Positions 45,787 through 57,300 of a stretch of 64,000 nt of DNA are shown here, one piece after another. Under the pieces are notes generated by a model. That model saw nothing but the letters and a program-made list of their open reading frames with translations. It did no database searches and was not told the origin of the DNA. The stretch comes from Leptospira perdikensis (GTDB taxonomy: Bacteria > Spirochaetota > Leptospiria > Leptospirales > Leptospiraceae). Within the stretch, counting starts at the first letter, position 1. Every line of letters begins with the position of its first letter. The position numbers were made by a program, and so were the translations under genes. Where the stretch lies: positions 62,001-126,000 of the forward strand of contig NZ_RQGA01000001.1 of NCBI RefSeq assembly GCF_004769575.1, written 5' to 3'.

Positions 45787-47043
45787 TTAAAGGTTCCTTT
45801 GTTTTAATGACTGGTATAATAAAAATAGAGCTGTATTGCTTGCATTCTCTCGGATGCCTTCCCTATTCCCAGGGAAAATATAAGAATGTGTTTGAATATT
45901 ACCATCTGGTGTTTTGAGTCCAATCCAAACTGTTCCCACGGGTTTGAACTCAGATCCGCCCTCTGGTCCAGCAATCCCTGTAATGGAGATACAATAATCG
46001 GCTTTCGTTTTTTCAAATATCCCTTTCGCCATAGCTTCCGCCGTTTCTCGACTCACAGCACCAAACTTTTCTAATACATCATTTGGAACACCGAGTAATG
46101 ATACTTTCATTTCATTGGAATAAGTTAAAAATCCACCAACAAAGTAGGAACTTGATCCTGGAGAATCCGTAAGTTTTTTTCCAAGAAGGCCGCCTGTACA
46201 ACTTTCTCCCACAGCAATGGTTAGTTTTTCAGCAAGTAAAATCTCATGATCATAAACAAAGACATCGTCGGAAATAATTTTCGGATACTCTTTCTCCAAT
46301 CTTTGGATGATTTTATCCAATTGTTGAGATTCTGTTGACTGAAAGATACATTTGATATAACCTCGGTTTGCTGTTACACCCCATTCTACATTATGAAACA
46401 ACTCTTCTCTATTGGCTTCCACAAAGTCTTTTTGGTATAATGACTCACCGATATTCCACAACCACTTGGTTTTTTGCACTAGATTTTCTCGGGGATAAAT
46501 TCGTTTGAGTTCTGGCACAAGTCTACGAGTAAACATCTCCTTCATCTCCGAAGGAACTCCAGGCATACAGACAAGATAGGAATTTACCCCAATTGGTTCC
46601 ACAAATCCAACAGCAATACCCACTGCATTATCTAAGGTTTTACAATCCTCTGGAACATGTGTTTGGCGAAGAACCGTTGGCAAAATATCGCTATATTGTT
46701 TTCCTCTAGATTCATAAATTCGTTGTAACCGAATCTTAGCCTTCTCAACTGAGTAAGATTTTTTTCCATTCAGTTTTAGAACCGTTTCTAATGTATAATC
46801 ATCTTCCGTAGGACCAAGACCACCGGTCATAAGTGCAAGCACTGGTCGCGTTTCTGCCAATTGTTTTAATGTATTCAATTCAGAAAGAATCAGATCCGGA
46901 TCGTCAGGAAGTCCGATGAATTTTTTAACTTTCCAACCAAGTTCAAACAGTTGATTTGCCATCCAACCCGAGTTTGTATCCAAACTGCGTCCTGCGGTGA
47001 TCTCAGATCCCGTCGCAATGATGACGATATATGGTGCTTCCAC
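45787..47043 (-). CDS. cinA: CinA-family protein (competence/damage-inducible; NMN deamidase domain)
   Basis: 418 residues, the full two-domain form. The N-terminal molybdopterin-binding-like domain has IATGSEITAGRSLDTNSGWMA, MTGGLGPTEDDYTLE and VCMPGVPSEMKEMF. The C-terminal CinA domain has VGESCTGGLLGKKLTDSPGS, GGFLTYSNEMK and GIAGPEGG. In the full-length family this C-terminal domain deamidates nicotinamide mononucleotide, and the N-terminal part is linked to ADP-ribose pyrophosphatase activity. The gene follows argS by 6 bases. Confidence 0.95.
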   Translation of the reverse strand: MEAPYIVIIATGSEITAGRSLDTNSGWMANQLFELGWKVKKFIGLPDDPDLILSELNTLKQLAETRPVLALMTGGLGPTEDDYTLETVLKLNGKKSYSVEKAKIRLQRIYESRGKQYSDILPTVLRQTHVPEDCKTLDNAVGIAVGFVEPIGVNSYLVCMPGVPSEMKEMFTRRLVPELKRIYPRENLVQKTKWLWNIGESLYQKDFVEANREELFHNVEWGVTANRGYIKCIFQSTESQQLDKIIQRLEKEYPKIISDDVFVYDHEILLAEKLTIAVGESCTGGLLGKKLTDSPGSSSYFVGGFLTYSNEMKVSLLGVPNDVLEKFGAVSRETAEAMAKGIFEKTKADYCISITGIAGPEGGSEFKPVGTVWIGLKTPDGNIQTHSYIFPGNREGIRENASNTALFLLYQSLKQRNL

Positions 47044-47049
47044 TGATTC

Positions 47050-48825
47050 CTAAACCTCTTCTTTCGACATCTTTTCAGGTGAAGAAATCCCAAGAAGTTT
47101 CAGCCCACTTTCCAATGCATACTTTGTATACAATACAAGCGCAAGCAGTGTATCTCTTTCATTTCCAACCTTGTCCTTGATTCGGTTGTCTTTTTGAGAA
47201 TAGAACTTAGTGAACGACTTACTCAGAGATTGAAGATAATTCGTAAGCCTATGTGGCTCGAAACTCGTTGCCGTATCATAAACTTCTTCCTGTAACCGTG
47301 CCACCCAGAAAAGCAGACGAGTTCTTTCTTCTTGTTTTAGAAATTCCAAAGAAATTCCTGACTGAAGAGGTTTTAATTCCATAGGAACTTGTAATTCACG
47401 AAAAATAGAACAGATCCTTGCATGTGCATATTGGATATAAAATACCGGATTTTTATCAGATTCATCTTTAGCTAAATCCAAATCAAAGTCAAGAGGTGCA
47501 TCAGAACTTCGCATAAGAAAAAAATACCGACCGACATCCCTTCCTTGTTTTCCCAGATAAGAAAGTAAATCTCGCATGGTCTGGAAAATTCCCAAACGTT
47601 TACTCATTTTTACTTTTTCTTTGTTCTCAATCAAATTCACCTGTTGGGCGATGAGAACTCGAAAACTCTCATCGGATTTTCCAAAAGATTTCACTGCTCC
47701 TTTCAGCCTTGCAATATATCCATAATGGTCTGGGCCCCAAATATCAATGAGTGTATCAAAACCTCTTTGAAACTTATTGTAATGATAAGCAATGTCAGCC
47801 ATCAAATATGTAGGACGACCATCTTCTCGTCGAATCACACGATCTTTATCATCACCGTATAAAGTAGAAAGGAAATGAAGTTTTCCATCAATTGTGGTTA
47901 CATCTTCTTTTTTTAAGATCGTAGGAACTTTTTCTACATCCCCTGCTTCATGCAGACTTCGTTCACTAAAAAACAAATCAAAGTTTACGCCAAAGAGAGC
48001 CAAATCTTCTTTTTGTCGGCCTAAATTGTATTCCACCGCATAACGAGAAAGAAAGTCGATGACTTCATCCCAATTCTCTTTGGCTACAGAATCAAATACA
48101 AAATTGGTTCTTGTTTGGTCTTCTAAACATTGAATAGCGATGTCTTTGATGTATTCACCTCGGTAACTTTCCTTAGGTAGAATCCTTTTTTTGATGAGTG
48201 TAATCACAGATTCATCGGATTCTTCTTCTTGGAAACTGATGGTATCACCCTTTGTTTCAAAAATTCGAAGTAAAACCGCCACACCCAGTAGATATACTTG
48301 GTTACCATAATCATTTACGTAAAACTCTCGTTTGACGTTATGACCAAGGCTTGATAATAAATTTGCAAGTGCGTCCCCATAAGCCGCAGACCGAGCAGAA
48401 ACAATATTCATTGGGCCTGTGGGATTAGCAGACACAAACTCTAGTAGAATATTTTCGTTTTTAGGAGTTTTAGCAAATTGAACACTAGGTGACATGACAG
48501 ATGCCACATACTGGTTTAAAAAATCAGAATGGATTCTAAAATTAATAAAACCAGGTGGAGAAAAAGTAATAAATTCAAACATCGAATCATTTTTGATTTC
48601 CGTAAGGACTGCTTCGGCAATCTCTTTTGGATTTTTATTGAGTAGATTTTTATTTTCTAATGCAAAGGGAGAAGAATAATCCCCAAACTTTTCATCCCTT
48701 GAATATTCGATTCGAATTTTTAAGTTATCTTTAACAGCACCGAGGTTGTTTTTTTCCAGATAGACATTGACGGCTTTCTCTAATTCAGAAAGCACTTGTT
48801 GTTTTAATAATTGATTTACATTCAT
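47050..48825 (-). CDS. argS: Arginyl-tRNA synthetase
   Basis: 591 residues. The Arg-tRNA D-loop binding domain is at the N-terminus, the class I catalytic core follows, and the DALR-type anticodon domain closes the protein (YAHARICSIFREL and the final helical bundle). The KMSKS loop is KVKMSKRLG. The HIGH-type motif is abnormal: residues 132-145 read SANPTGPMNIVSAR, where family members have GPxHxGHxR, so His, Gly and His become Asn, Val and Ser. The rest of the core, including FYVNDYGNQ, is conserved. It is presumably still the cell's only ArgRS, but this is not shown. Confidence 0.95.
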   Translation of the reverse strand: MNVNQLLKQQVLSELEKAVNVYLEKNNLGAVKDNLKIRIEYSRDEKFGDYSSPFALENKNLLNKNPKEIAEAVLTEIKNDSMFEFITFSPPGFINFRIHSDFLNQYVASVMSPSVQFAKTPKNENILLEFVSANPTGPMNIVSARSAAYGDALANLLSSLGHNVKREFYVNDYGNQVYLLGVAVLLRIFETKGDTISFQEEESDESVITLIKKRILPKESYRGEYIKDIAIQCLEDQTRTNFVFDSVAKENWDEVIDFLSRYAVEYNLGRQKEDLALFGVNFDLFFSERSLHEAGDVEKVPTILKKEDVTTIDGKLHFLSTLYGDDKDRVIRREDGRPTYLMADIAYHYNKFQRGFDTLIDIWGPDHYGYIARLKGAVKSFGKSDESFRVLIAQQVNLIENKEKVKMSKRLGIFQTMRDLLSYLGKQGRDVGRYFFLMRSSDAPLDFDLDLAKDESDKNPVFYIQYAHARICSIFRELQVPMELKPLQSGISLEFLKQEERTRLLFWVARLQEEVYDTATSFEPHRLTNYLQSLSKSFTKFYSQKDNRIKDKVGNERDTLLALVLYTKYALESGLKLLGISSPEKMSKEEV

Positions 48826-48827
48826 TT

Positions 48828-49082
48828 CTAATATTTAATTTCCATTTTCAGTTTGTCGGACTTGTGCCAAAGTTCAAAACTTCTTTGTTTGAACCTAGAA
48901 ACAAAATGAGGGATTGACTCGGTTTCTTCTCTGAGGGTAACCTGAAAAGTTTCAGAAGATTCTTTTCCTAACTTACTTTTCTCGTTCTTTCGCAAATTCT
49001 CACCCTTAAGTAAAAGTTGGAACAACGCAAAAAAAACAGATAAAGTCATACAAAGTAAAATTGTCTTCGTAATGGAATTCAT
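48828..49082 (-). CDS. Small single-helix membrane protein
   Basis: 84 residues. One membrane helix at about 5-25 (KTILLCMTLSVFFALFQLLL), then a charged tail of 58 residues. It overlaps recO by 4 bases (ATGA) and lies 2 bases before argS, so it is very likely translated. The family is not recognised. Confidence 0.65.
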   Translation of the reverse strand: MNSITKTILLCMTLSVFFALFQLLLKGENLRKNEKSKLGKESSETFQVTLREETESIPHFVSRFKQRSFELWHKSDKLKMEIKY

Positions 49083-49828
49083 AGGTACCCTAATGTTTTA
49101 TAAAACTCGAAGTAAGATTTTAGCTCTTTTCCAAATAAAGAACGTAAAAACTGATTCAAAATCAAATCCCCGTCCCGGTATTCCGCTTCCTTCGGAAAGA
49201 TTCCAAGCACATTCGAAAATTTCTTTGATAACATAGTATGAAATAGTTTCAAAACAGGCAAATGATCTTTGGGGATAGGATGGCAGTCAGAACATAAAAA
49301 TTCACGTTCAGCCACAGAAAAATGTGCCGCCGGTTTGGAGAGAACCTCTTCTCCGCAAGTATGGCAATAGAACTCTGTTGGGAAATGACCCATATGGGCG
49401 AGAGCTCTTAATTTAAAAAAAGGGAGGACTTGTTTTTGAAAACCCTTTTCGTTCGCGTTATCCAAACTACCAGAAAGAAGCTGAAATAAAAACGGATGAC
49501 TTTCCCCTTCTGGATAAATCATCGATGTAAGTTCAGTCAGGTATAACACAAACAAAGTACCTAAGTAGTCAGATTTCAATTCATCATATCGATTGACTAA
49601 ATGTACTTCTTTAATGGACTTCCAATCTTTTTCAGCCTGATCATAATAATCTAATTCCACAAGGGATCCAATCTCTGTGGTGATGATGGCACGGCGTTTG
49701 GATTTACGAATCCCTTTACTTAAAAAATTCATCCGCACCTGCGATTCGCCGGCAAGACTGATGAGTCTGTCACTGTCTCCAATATCTCTACTTTGAATGA
49801 CAATCCCTCTCTCTTTTCGGATGGCCAT
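49079..49828 (-). CDS. recO: DNA repair protein RecO
   Basis: 249 residues. The N-terminal OB fold begins AIRKERGIVIQSRDIGDSDRL, typical of RecO. A helical middle follows. A zinc-binding site is made by CHTCGEE and CSDCHP (about residues 159-196), present in many bacterial RecO proteins. RecO loads RecA onto SSB-coated DNA with RecR. It starts directly after ybeY (1-base gap). Confidence 0.92.
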   Translation of the reverse strand: MAIRKERGIVIQSRDIGDSDRLISLAGESQVRMNFLSKGIRKSKRRAIITTEIGSLVELDYYDQAEKDWKSIKEVHLVNRYDELKSDYLGTLFVLYLTELTSMIYPEGESHPFLFQLLSGSLDNANEKGFQKQVLPFFKLRALAHMGHFPTEFYCHTCGEEVLSKPAAHFSVAEREFLCSDCHPIPKDHLPVLKLFHTMLSKKFSNVLGIFPKEAEYRDGDLILNQFLRSLFGKELKSYFEFYKTLGYL

Positions 49829-50293
49829 TTATCTTTCAAACACCAATTCTAAACATTCATCTTCTTTTTTGCGCATACGAATTGCATCTTCTTCATTTGT
49901 TTCATGATCATAACCAAACAAGTGCAAAATTCCATGAACTAATAAACGATAAAATTCATCAACATTGCTATGCCCAATTTCTTTTGCTTGGAGGAGGCAA
50001 GTGTCCATAGAAATCACTATTTCACCTAAAATCTGAAAAGGAATGGGGGGAAACTCTGAATAAAGAGGAAAAGAAAGAACATCTGTTGTTTTGTTGAGCC
50101 CTCTTCTCTCCAGATTAATTTCCCGCATGAACACATCATCTACAATGAGAATAGAAAGCTCTAAAGATTGTAAAAATTTTGGGCTTATGTATTGGAGAAT
50201 TCTTTCACAATTTTCCAATACCAATTCAGATCTAATTTCTGAGTCCCCCCACTGATTATTCCAATGGGTCACCACGATAAGAGACGAATTCAT
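49829..50293 (-). CDS. ybeY: Endoribonuclease YbeY, rRNA maturation factor
   Basis: 154 residues. The zinc site [11 protein letters not shown] matches the family H(G/S)xLHLxGYDH motif with three metal-binding histidines. DVLSFPL upstream is also typical. YbeY processes the 16S rRNA 3' end and takes part in ribosome quality control. It overlaps the pgpH-type gene by 4 bases and precedes recO, a common neighbourhood with phoH. Confidence 0.95.
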   Translation of the reverse strand: MNSSLIVVTHWNNQWGDSEIRSELVLENCERILQYISPKFLQSLELSILIVDDVFMREINLERRGLNKTTDVLSFPLYSEFPPIPFQILGEIVISMDTCLLQAKEIGHSNVDEFYRLLVHGILHLFGYDHETNEEDAIRMRKKEDECLELVFER

Positions 50294-52656
50294 TTTTTGA
50301 TTTTTTTGGAACCAGCTGTTTCCAAAGCTTTGGTGTCTTCTGGTTTCGGATATTTAGGCCTTTGGTGTAAACTAGAAAGTAAAACTTCCTTGAAGCTGGC
50401 TTTGATGATCTCCAAATCTCCGATGGTCAAACCACTTTCATCCAATTGGTTTTCTGCCAATTTTGAATTGATGATTTTACGAATGAGTTCATCTAAACTC
50501 TCTGGGGATACTTCATCTAACGAACGCGAAGCCGCTTCCAAAGAATCAGCAATCATTACTATCCCGGTTTCTTTACTTTGTGGTTTTGGGCCTGGATATT
50601 GAAAATCGCGTTTGTTGATATTCTTTCTAGCAGAAGGGGAAATTTCCTGTAATGCTTTATGATAAAAAAACGCCATCGTGGATGTTCCATGGTGTTCCGG
50701 GATAAAACTAATAATTTCCCTTGGTAACCTTGCTTTTTTCGCCATTTCAATCCCATCTAACACGTGATCAATGACCGTCTTTGCAGCAAGAGCAGGATTA
50801 TTTTTATCGATATGTTCTGGTTTTGGAATCAAATGTTGGTTTTCGACAAAAAAACCGGCATTAGGAATTTTTCCTATATCATGAAAATAAACACCTACAC
50901 GAACAAGAAGTCTATCCAAGTTTAGATTTTGAGCAGCACGTTCCGATAAAGCTGCTACCATAAAGGTATGTGTATAAGTCGAAGGTGCTTTGGTTAATAA
51001 TTGTTGTAATAGCGGATGACCCGTATCAGCTAGTTCAATTAGTTTGAACCGAGTTGGAATATTAAATATATATTCATACATGGGAAGCAAAAACTGAACT
51101 GCCGTTGCACTTGCAAATCCATTCACAAAACACATAACTGTGATTCGGAATAAGTTGGAATTACTCAAATCTCGAAAAAAACCAGAACCGGTAGATACAA
51201 AAAATTCTCGCCCGTCGAATAAATAACCGGCCGTTGTGATCAGAATTTGTACAAAACTCAGTAAAAATCCAGCCTTCAAAAAATCGATTCGTTTGAGAAG
51301 TCTCCGTCCATAAATGGAACTCATCACCGCAACGGTAAAGGCCAACATAAAGGACGTCGGATTGTATCTAGATGCAAAAAACACAGCAAAGGAAAGAAAG
51401 AAACCAATCGCAATGGACAATTGTTCATCATAAACAAAACCAAGGAGTAAACATAACATTCCCACAGGAACAAACATTCCGAAATAATACACACCCGACA
51501 AATCACTGTCAGTTGCATAAAAGACCTTTGATAAAAGGTAAATGGAAGCAATTACAATCCAAAGGGTAAAAAAGATAATTAAGTTACTGGAAAGGTCATT
51601 CAGTCGGTTTGGACGATACCGAATGAGATAAAAACCAACGATCACAATCAGAACACATTGTGTGAGAAAAATAGAACCAATCGATGCTAAATTGGCTCGA
51701 GTTGCATATAAATTCATCATGTCCAATTTCAATTTAACTTCAGGAGTGATGACATCACCTGCCCTAACAATCACTTCATTGGCTTGGATTCGACTTTTCT
51801 GAATGGGAATGGAGTTCGTTGCTCGCATACGGGCATTTTCTGTTTCTTCCGGGTTGTAATTACAAGCAGGGTAGGAATACACATAATAAAGTCCAATACG
51901 AGAAACAGCTTTCAGTAAGGATTCAGATACATTCGGCAACTTTTCAGAAGCTAACTTAGACAATACGGAAGCAACAGGACCTTCTTTATAAATTTGAGAT
52001 CTAGGAATCACCAAATTACCATCAATGATTGAGGTTTGATCTTGAGTTCCAATGTTTCGAATTCTTGCCCCGGCTTTGTCCAAATCTTTGGCAAAAGGAA
52101 GGTCTTCTTTTACAATACAATATTTAGAAAAAATTAAATTAGTATATTGTTGTATGAAATTCTTTAACTTTTCTTTTTTTGGATAATCCAATATGGCTTG
52201 GATTTCTTCATTAGTTCGATTGCGCCATCTAGGAATTCGATCCTTAACAATGGCAGGAGTTCCCTTACCTTCAGCAAGGATCGAACGTAAGAGTTCCACA
52301 TCCTCTGAAAGATTGGTGTCTATCCCTACAACTAAAATTCCAAAATCTTTATCAAAAGCAAAAGGTACACTTGCCGCAGCTTTCTGTTTTTCCCCGTTTG
52401 TTTTCTCAGTGTCTTCATAAGAAAACTCTTTGACCGATTGGATGGTTTCAGGTGCTATTTTTCCTTCTGAAAATAATCCATCAACATCCGTGTTGACACT
52501 GGTTTGTCCAAAAAAAGGAATCGAAAGTACGTAAGTAACAAAAAGTAGAGTGAGAGAAACCAAAATGATTTGGATATTCCTCACCACGGAAACTGGCCTA
52601 ACTTTTGTTAGGAAGTCCGTTACCTGGGTCATAGAAGAATCTAAAATAGCTTTCAT
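50290..52656 (-). CDS. pgpH: 7TM HD-domain phosphodiesterase, PgpH type
   Basis: 788 residues. One N-terminal helix (about 27-47), a large extracytoplasmic 7TMR-HDED domain (about 50-320), about 7 membrane helices (roughly 325-520) and a cytoplasmic HD domain. The HD residues are [27 protein letters not shown] and [10 protein letters not shown]. Proteins of this architecture (PgpH) hydrolyse cyclic di-AMP. The substrate is inferred from the family. It overlaps phoH and ybeY by 4 bases each. A basic/Lys-rich tail ends the protein. Confidence 0.9.
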   Translation of the reverse strand: MKAILDSSMTQVTDFLTKVRPVSVVRNIQIILVSLTLLFVTYVLSIPFFGQTSVNTDVDGLFSEGKIAPETIQSVKEFSYEDTEKTNGEKQKAAASVPFAFDKDFGILVVGIDTNLSEDVELLRSILAEGKGTPAIVKDRIPRWRNRTNEEIQAILDYPKKEKLKNFIQQYTNLIFSKYCIVKEDLPFAKDLDKAGARIRNIGTQDQTSIIDGNLVIPRSQIYKEGPVASVLSKLASEKLPNVSESLLKAVSRIGLYYVYSYPACNYNPEETENARMRATNSIPIQKSRIQANEVIVRAGDVITPEVKLKLDMMNLYATRANLASIGSIFLTQCVLIVIVGFYLIRYRPNRLNDLSSNLIIFFTLWIVIASIYLLSKVFYATDSDLSGVYYFGMFVPVGMLCLLLGFVYDEQLSIAIGFFLSFAVFFASRYNPTSFMLAFTVAVMSSIYGRRLLKRIDFLKAGFLLSFVQILITTAGYLFDGREFFVSTGSGFFRDLSNSNLFRITVMCFVNGFASATAVQFLLPMYEYIFNIPTRFKLIELADTGHPLLQQLLTKAPSTYTHTFMVAALSERAAQNLNLDRLLVRVGVYFHDIGKIPNAGFFVENQHLIPKPEHIDKNNPALAAKTVIDHVLDGIEMAKKARLPREIISFIPEHHGTSTMAFFYHKALQEISPSARKNINKRDFQYPGPKPQSKETGIVMIADSLEAASRSLDEVSPESLDELIRKIINSKLAENQLDESGLTIGDLEIIKASFKEVLLSSLHQRPKYPKPEDTKALETAGSKKIKK

Positions 52657-53660
52657 GGTTTTTTGGAGAATAAACTCTCGTTTTCTTCAAATCGTCTGAC
52701 TATAGATTCGACGATGGGGTGGCGCGTAATATCTTCTCTACCAAAGAAAATCGTTTCAATTCCGTTTAGATTTCTTAACGTATAAACTGTTTTTTCGAGT
52801 CCCGACCGACCATGTGCCAAGTCAATTTGGGTGGCGTCCCCGGAAATTGCCATTTTAGAATTTTTACCGAACCGAGTGAGGAACATTTTTAATTGTGGTA
52901 AAGTACAATTCTGTGCTTCATCTAAAATAATAAAGGAATGAGAAAGAGTTCTTCCTCTCATAAAAGCAATGGGAGCAATTTCAATTTTACCAACTTGTAA
53001 ATACTCACTTGTTTTTTCGAATCCAATACATTCATGTAATGCATCGTAGATGGGACGAAGATAAGGATTTACTTTTTGTGTTAAGTCACCCGGTAAAAAA
53101 CCCAAGTTTTCACCAGCTTCTACAGCGGGACGAGTGAGAATCAAACGATCCACCTCACCCGTTTGCATCATCCGACAAGCTGTGGCTATAGACAAAAAAG
53201 TTTTACCGGTCCCTGCAGGACCCATAGCAATGGTGATATAATTTTTGTGAAGGCTATCTACAAAATTTTCTTGGTTTTTAGTACGAGGAAAGATGGGTTT
53301 ACCTTTGAAGGTAACAAAAATTTTATCTCTCGGTGTCCAAGTCTCTCCTTCCTTCTGAAAGTCAGAAGATCCCGGAGTCGGCCAACCACCACTCGAATCC
53401 TTCACCTTATTCACCAAGTAATCAATATCAAAAAAAGAATACTCAGATTTATCTGGTCTACGTTTGAAATTTTCTTCCACTTTATGGAAAGTATCCAAGG
53501 CCACTTGAACCTGATCTTCGCTTCCTTGGATGATAAGAGATTTTCCTCGGGGAATCAGTTTTACATTGAGGCGACTTTCCCATAACGGGAGTTTGCTGTC
53601 TCCAATCCCACATACAGTTTGGTAGAGGGACTCTTCCTGAAATGTAAAACTTTCATCCAT
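52653..53660 (-). CDS. phoH: PhoH family ATPase
   Basis: 335 residues. An N-terminal KH-like part (about 1-75) is followed by the PhoH domain: Walker [34 protein letters not shown], Walker [12 protein letters not shown] and GDATQIDL. PhoH (YbeZ) partners YbeY in RNA metabolism, and the genes are adjacent here (phoH, pgpH, ybeY). It follows aspS by 1 base. Confidence 0.93.
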   Translation of the reverse strand: MDESFTFQEESLYQTVCGIGDSKLPLWESRLNVKLIPRGKSLIIQGSEDQVQVALDTFHKVEENFKRRPDKSEYSFFDIDYLVNKVKDSSGGWPTPGSSDFQKEGETWTPRDKIFVTFKGKPIFPRTKNQENFVDSLHKNYITIAMGPAGTGKTFLSIATACRMMQTGEVDRLILTRPAVEAGENLGFLPGDLTQKVNPYLRPIYDALHECIGFEKTSEYLQVGKIEIAPIAFMRGRTLSHSFIILDEAQNCTLPQLKMFLTRFGKNSKMAISGDATQIDLAHGRSGLEKTVYTLRNLNGIETIFFGREDITRHPIVESIVRRFEENESLFSKKP

Positions 53661-53661
53661 A

Positions 53662-55467
53662 TTAGATAGTGACTACCCTGAGTTTTAATTCTTCTAGTTG
53701 TTTTGCTTCAACAGGACCTGGTGCTTCACTCATCATACAAGTTCCTTTTTGTGTTTTTGGGAAAGCAATGACATCACGAATGGAAGTTCCTCCCGTGAGT
53801 AACATCATAATCCGATCTACACCAAAAGCAATCCCCCCGTGAGGTGGTGCTCCAAAGGAAAGAGCATCAAGTAAAAATCCAAATTTGGATTTTGCATCTT
53901 CTTCTCCAATTCCAATCGCTTCCAAAACTAGACTTTGGATTTCTGGATTGTGAATTCGGATCGAACCACCACCAATTTCTGTTCCATTCAAAACTAGATC
54001 ATAAGCTTTAGCACCTATCGTAGAAAGGTCAACTGATTTCCCAGCTTTCCAGTCTCTTAGTTTATCAAAGTCTTCTTCTTTAGGAGAAGTGAATGGGTGG
54101 TGAAGGAAAGTCCAAGTTTTTGTGGTTTCATCCAGTTCAAACATAGGAAAATCCACTACCCAATGGAAACTATAAGGAACCTTAGGTGGATCATATTTTT
54201 CAGATAATCTCAAACGTAAAGCTCCGAGGGAAGCATTCACAATCTTAGTAGAATCCGCTCCAAAAAATACCATATCTCCTTCTTTGGATCCAACGGCTTT
54301 TGCGATTTTCTCGAGGGCCTCTGGTGTGAAACGTTTGGTAATAGTGGACTCCAGTCCATTTGCCCCATGTTTCATATAAGCAAGACCTTTTGCACGGAAG
54401 TCTCGTGATAACCAAGAAGTTAAGTCTTCAATTTCTTTACGTGAAATGACAGACCCACCTGGAACACAAATCGCCTTCACAACTCCCCCGCCAGAAACAG
54501 CGGCACTAAATACTTGGAAGTCTGCATCTTTTACAATGTCCGATACATTCACAAGTTTCATTCCGAAACGAATGTCTGGTTTGTCAGAACCGTATTCTTC
54601 CATTGCCACATGATACGGCATAGTCATAAACGGTGCATTCACTTCCAAGTTGAACACTTTCTTTAAGGCAAAGGCCCACATGGTTTCGATCTCAGAACGA
54701 ATGTCATCTTCTGTAACAAAAGAAAACTCCATATCGAGTTGTGTGAATTCTGGTTGGCGGTCAGCTCGTAAATCCTCATCGCGAAAACATTTTACGATTT
54801 GGAAATATCTTTCCATTCCGCCAATCATAAGGATCTGTTTGAAAAGTTGTGGTGATTGAGGGAGAGCATAAAACTCACCTGCATTCAATCGAGAAGGAAC
54901 AAGAAAATCCCTGGCACCTTCTGGCGTGGATTTATTTAAAATAGGAGTTTCAATTTCTAAAAAGGATTTACTATCTAAGTACTCACGAAGAGCAAATGTT
55001 AGTTTATGGCGAAGGATCAAACGATCGCGAAGTTCCTCCCTACGCATATCCAAATAACGATACTTCAATCGGATTTCTTCCCCAGATGGATCAAATTCAT
55101 CTAAAGTAAATGGAGGAGTTTTGGATGTATTTAAAATTTCTACTGATTCGGCAATTAACTCGTATTTACCGGTTTCCATCTTTGGATTTACTGACTCTGC
55201 ATCACGAAGGGAAAGTTTTCCTTTCACAGCAATCACAAACTCGGAACGAATTTTTTCTACCTTGGAAAAATCATCGCCCAAAATTTCTTTACGAGCAACA
55301 ATTTGTAAAATTCCAGAACGATCACGAAGATCGATAAAAATTACTCCACCTTGGTCACGGTAACGAAACGCCCATCCAGAAAGGAATAAAGTTTTACCGA
55401 CAGATGCATCCGATACACTCGTTGCACGAATTCTATTTTTATATTCGGAACTGACCCACTGATTCAA
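53662..55467 (-). CDS. aspS: Aspartyl-tRNA synthetase
   Basis: 601 residues. It has an N-terminal OB fold ([23 protein letters not shown]), class II core motif 1 and motif 2 ([18 protein letters not shown]), a bacterial GAD insertion (about 300-400) and motif 3 ([15 protein letters not shown]). Length is normal for the bacterial type. The gene lies between dnaB and phoH in a minus-strand run. Whether it is discriminating cannot be told here. Confidence 0.97.
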   Translation of the reverse strand: MNQWVSSEYKNRIRATSVSDASVGKTLFLSGWAFRYRDQGGVIFIDLRDRSGILQIVARKEILGDDFSKVEKIRSEFVIAVKGKLSLRDAESVNPKMETGKYELIAESVEILNTSKTPPFTLDEFDPSGEEIRLKYRYLDMRREELRDRLILRHKLTFALREYLDSKSFLEIETPILNKSTPEGARDFLVPSRLNAGEFYALPQSPQLFKQILMIGGMERYFQIVKCFRDEDLRADRQPEFTQLDMEFSFVTEDDIRSEIETMWAFALKKVFNLEVNAPFMTMPYHVAMEEYGSDKPDIRFGMKLVNVSDIVKDADFQVFSAAVSGGGVVKAICVPGGSVISRKEIEDLTSWLSRDFRAKGLAYMKHGANGLESTITKRFTPEALEKIAKAVGSKEGDMVFFGADSTKIVNASLGALRLRLSEKYDPPKVPYSFHWVVDFPMFELDETTKTWTFLHHPFTSPKEEDFDKLRDWKAGKSVDLSTIGAKAYDLVLNGTEIGGGSIRIHNPEIQSLVLEAIGIGEEDAKSKFGFLLDALSFGAPPHGGIAFGVDRIMMLLTGGTSIRDVIAFPKTQKGTCMMSEAPGPVEAKQLEELKLRVVTI

Positions 55468-55479
55468 TTGAAAACCTCT

Positions 55480-56823
55480 TTATAATGGAACGTTGTCAAA
55501 ACGGCTGATCTTCGGATTGAACATCAATGGAAAATCGGCCGTAGCACCCGCTCTGTTTTTGGCGATAATGATCTCAGCCATTCCCCTTTTGTTTGGGTCA
55601 AGCTCTTCGGGAGGTTTCACCATTTCCTCTCGATATATAAAACATACAATATCCGCATCCTGCTCAATAGCACCTGACTCCCGTAAGTCGGAAAGTTGTG
55701 GCCTTTGGTCTTTGGAGCGGTTTTCAATGGAACGGTTCATCTGCGACAATGCGATGATGGGGCAACCCACTTCCCGTGCCATTTGTTTCAAACCTCTGGA
55801 AATATTGGCAACCTCTTGTTGCCTTCCCCCCATGGCGGCTTTTGGATCACTCATTAACTGTAAATAATCCACAATCACAAGCCCAACTTCTTCCGTGGTA
55901 CGAAGTTGGCGGAGTCTCGCTGAAAATTCTTGAATGGTCAAATATCCAGAATCATCAATGTATAAACTTGCAGAAGTGATATTTCCAATACTGTCTTTGA
56001 GTTGGGTCATCTGTGCTGAAGTAAGTGTTCCTGCTTTTAAGGCATACGAATCAATCCTTGCATCCGCACTAATGAGTTTGAGGAGAAGTTCAATCCGACT
56101 CATCTCTAATGAAAAAATAACAACCGTTTTGCGTTCTTTCAAAGCAGCGTTGGCAGCAATATTCAAAGCAAATGTTGTTTTACCATTTCCAGGACGAGCA
56201 GCAAGAATCATTAATTCGTGAGATTTTAATCCCGTCGTTGCCATATCAAGACCAGTAAAGTGGGTTTTTAAACCATTGATCCCACCTGTTCCATTTTGGC
56301 TGGCCGCCACAACATTTTTGATGTAATCAATGAGTGCATTCGCATCATCTTTTACTTTTCGTAGACCTTTGGATCTCTCTTGGCGAGAGATATCCATAAG
56401 CGATTGTTCGACAAGACTGAATACGGAATCGTTTTCCCCAGGTTCTATCTTTACTTTATCAATGGCTTGGTTTAATGCTTCGACGTATTTACGACGGTCA
56501 GAGACACGTTTAACACGACGAACATAATATTCTAATGGCTGAAAAGGAACAGTATCTTTGTAGAGAGAAGTAATGTATTCCAAGTCACGGGATTCATCTT
56601 TAAAAAGACGTTTTTCCCGCATTTGGTTTGTGACCGTAACCAGGTCGATATTGATCCCTTCATTGATAAGGTCAGTGACGGCTTCAAAGACACGTCTGTG
56701 ACTGTCCATGTAGAAGTCATCCGGGCTTAGACCTAAGTCTTCCTGCCCGGCTACCCCTCTCATGAGTAGGTAACCGATTAAGTTCTTCTCAGACTCTATC
56801 TCCTGAAGGGGGTTAGAATTCAT
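55480..56823 (-). CDS. dnaB: Replicative DNA helicase DnaB
   Basis: 447 residues. The N-terminal dimerisation domain ([13 protein letters not shown]) is joined to the RecA-like motor: Walker [16 protein letters not shown], Walker [12 protein letters not shown], then SQMNRSIE and [14 protein letters not shown]. It is the hexameric fork helicase. The rpsF-ssb-rpsR-rplI-dnaB order is a widely conserved arrangement linking ribosomal and replication genes. The start lies 21 bases after rplI. No intein is present. Confidence 0.97.
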   Translation of the reverse strand: MNSNPLQEIESEKNLIGYLLMRGVAGQEDLGLSPDDFYMDSHRRVFEAVTDLINEGINIDLVTVTNQMREKRLFKDESRDLEYITSLYKDTVPFQPLEYYVRRVKRVSDRRKYVEALNQAIDKVKIEPGENDSVFSLVEQSLMDISRQERSKGLRKVKDDANALIDYIKNVVAASQNGTGGINGLKTHFTGLDMATTGLKSHELMILAARPGNGKTTFALNIAANAALKERKTVVIFSLEMSRIELLLKLISADARIDSYALKAGTLTSAQMTQLKDSIGNITSASLYIDDSGYLTIQEFSARLRQLRTTEEVGLVIVDYLQLMSDPKAAMGGRQQEVANISRGLKQMAREVGCPIIALSQMNRSIENRSKDQRPQLSDLRESGAIEQDADIVCFIYREEMVKPPEELDPNKRGMAEIIIAKNRAGATADFPLMFNPKISRFDNVPL

Positions 56824-56844
56824 CGAAAAAGCGTTAGCTTTAAA

Positions 56845-57291
56845 CTATGCTTGGCCGACGACTTTAACTATGATTTGAGGAACAACACCTTCAGCCAAAC
56901 GAACTTTAATTTTAAATTCGCCTACTGATTTTAGTGGCTCACCTAAATCTAACTTACGTTTGTCGATTTCTACTCCAGTGTTTTTGATTGCGAGTGCAAT
57001 GTCATTCGCTGTCACAGAACCGAAAAGTTTGTCGTTCTCACCCACTTTCACTTTCACTTCGTAAGTTTTACCTTCGATAGAAGCAGAAAGTTCTTTCATC
57101 ACTTTCACGCGTTTTTCACGTTTCAGTTCAGCAAGTCTCTTTTGGTGAACGGCAGCTTTTGTGTTTCCATCATTTGCACGGACTGCAAATCTTCTAGGAA
57201 TGAGGAAGTTACGAGCATAACCATCTGCAACTTCTTTCACATCACCAGCATCACCAAGATTCAATACATCTTTTTGCAATACAACTTTCAT
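56845..57291 (-). CDS. rplI: 50S ribosomal protein L9
   Basis: 148 residues. The N-terminal 23S-binding domain is MKVVLQKDVLNLGDAGDVKEV with ARNFLIPRR. A long connecting helix and the C-terminal domain (GKLFGSVTANDIALAI-type, here NDKLFGSVTANDIA) follow. Length equals the family norm. It lies 9 bases after rpsR. Confidence 0.97.
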   Translation of the reverse strand: MKVVLQKDVLNLGDAGDVKEVADGYARNFLIPRRFAVRANDGNTKAAVHQKRLAELKREKRVKVMKELSASIEGKTYEVKVKVGENDKLFGSVTANDIALAIKNTGVEIDKRKLDLGEPLKSVGEFKIKVRLAEGVVPQIIVKVVGQA

Positions 57292-57300
57292 CCGTTACTC

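Noticed and set aside
55493..55867. Open frame opposite dnaB
   Set aside because: Antisense to the conserved motor domain of dnaB; no independent coding evidence.
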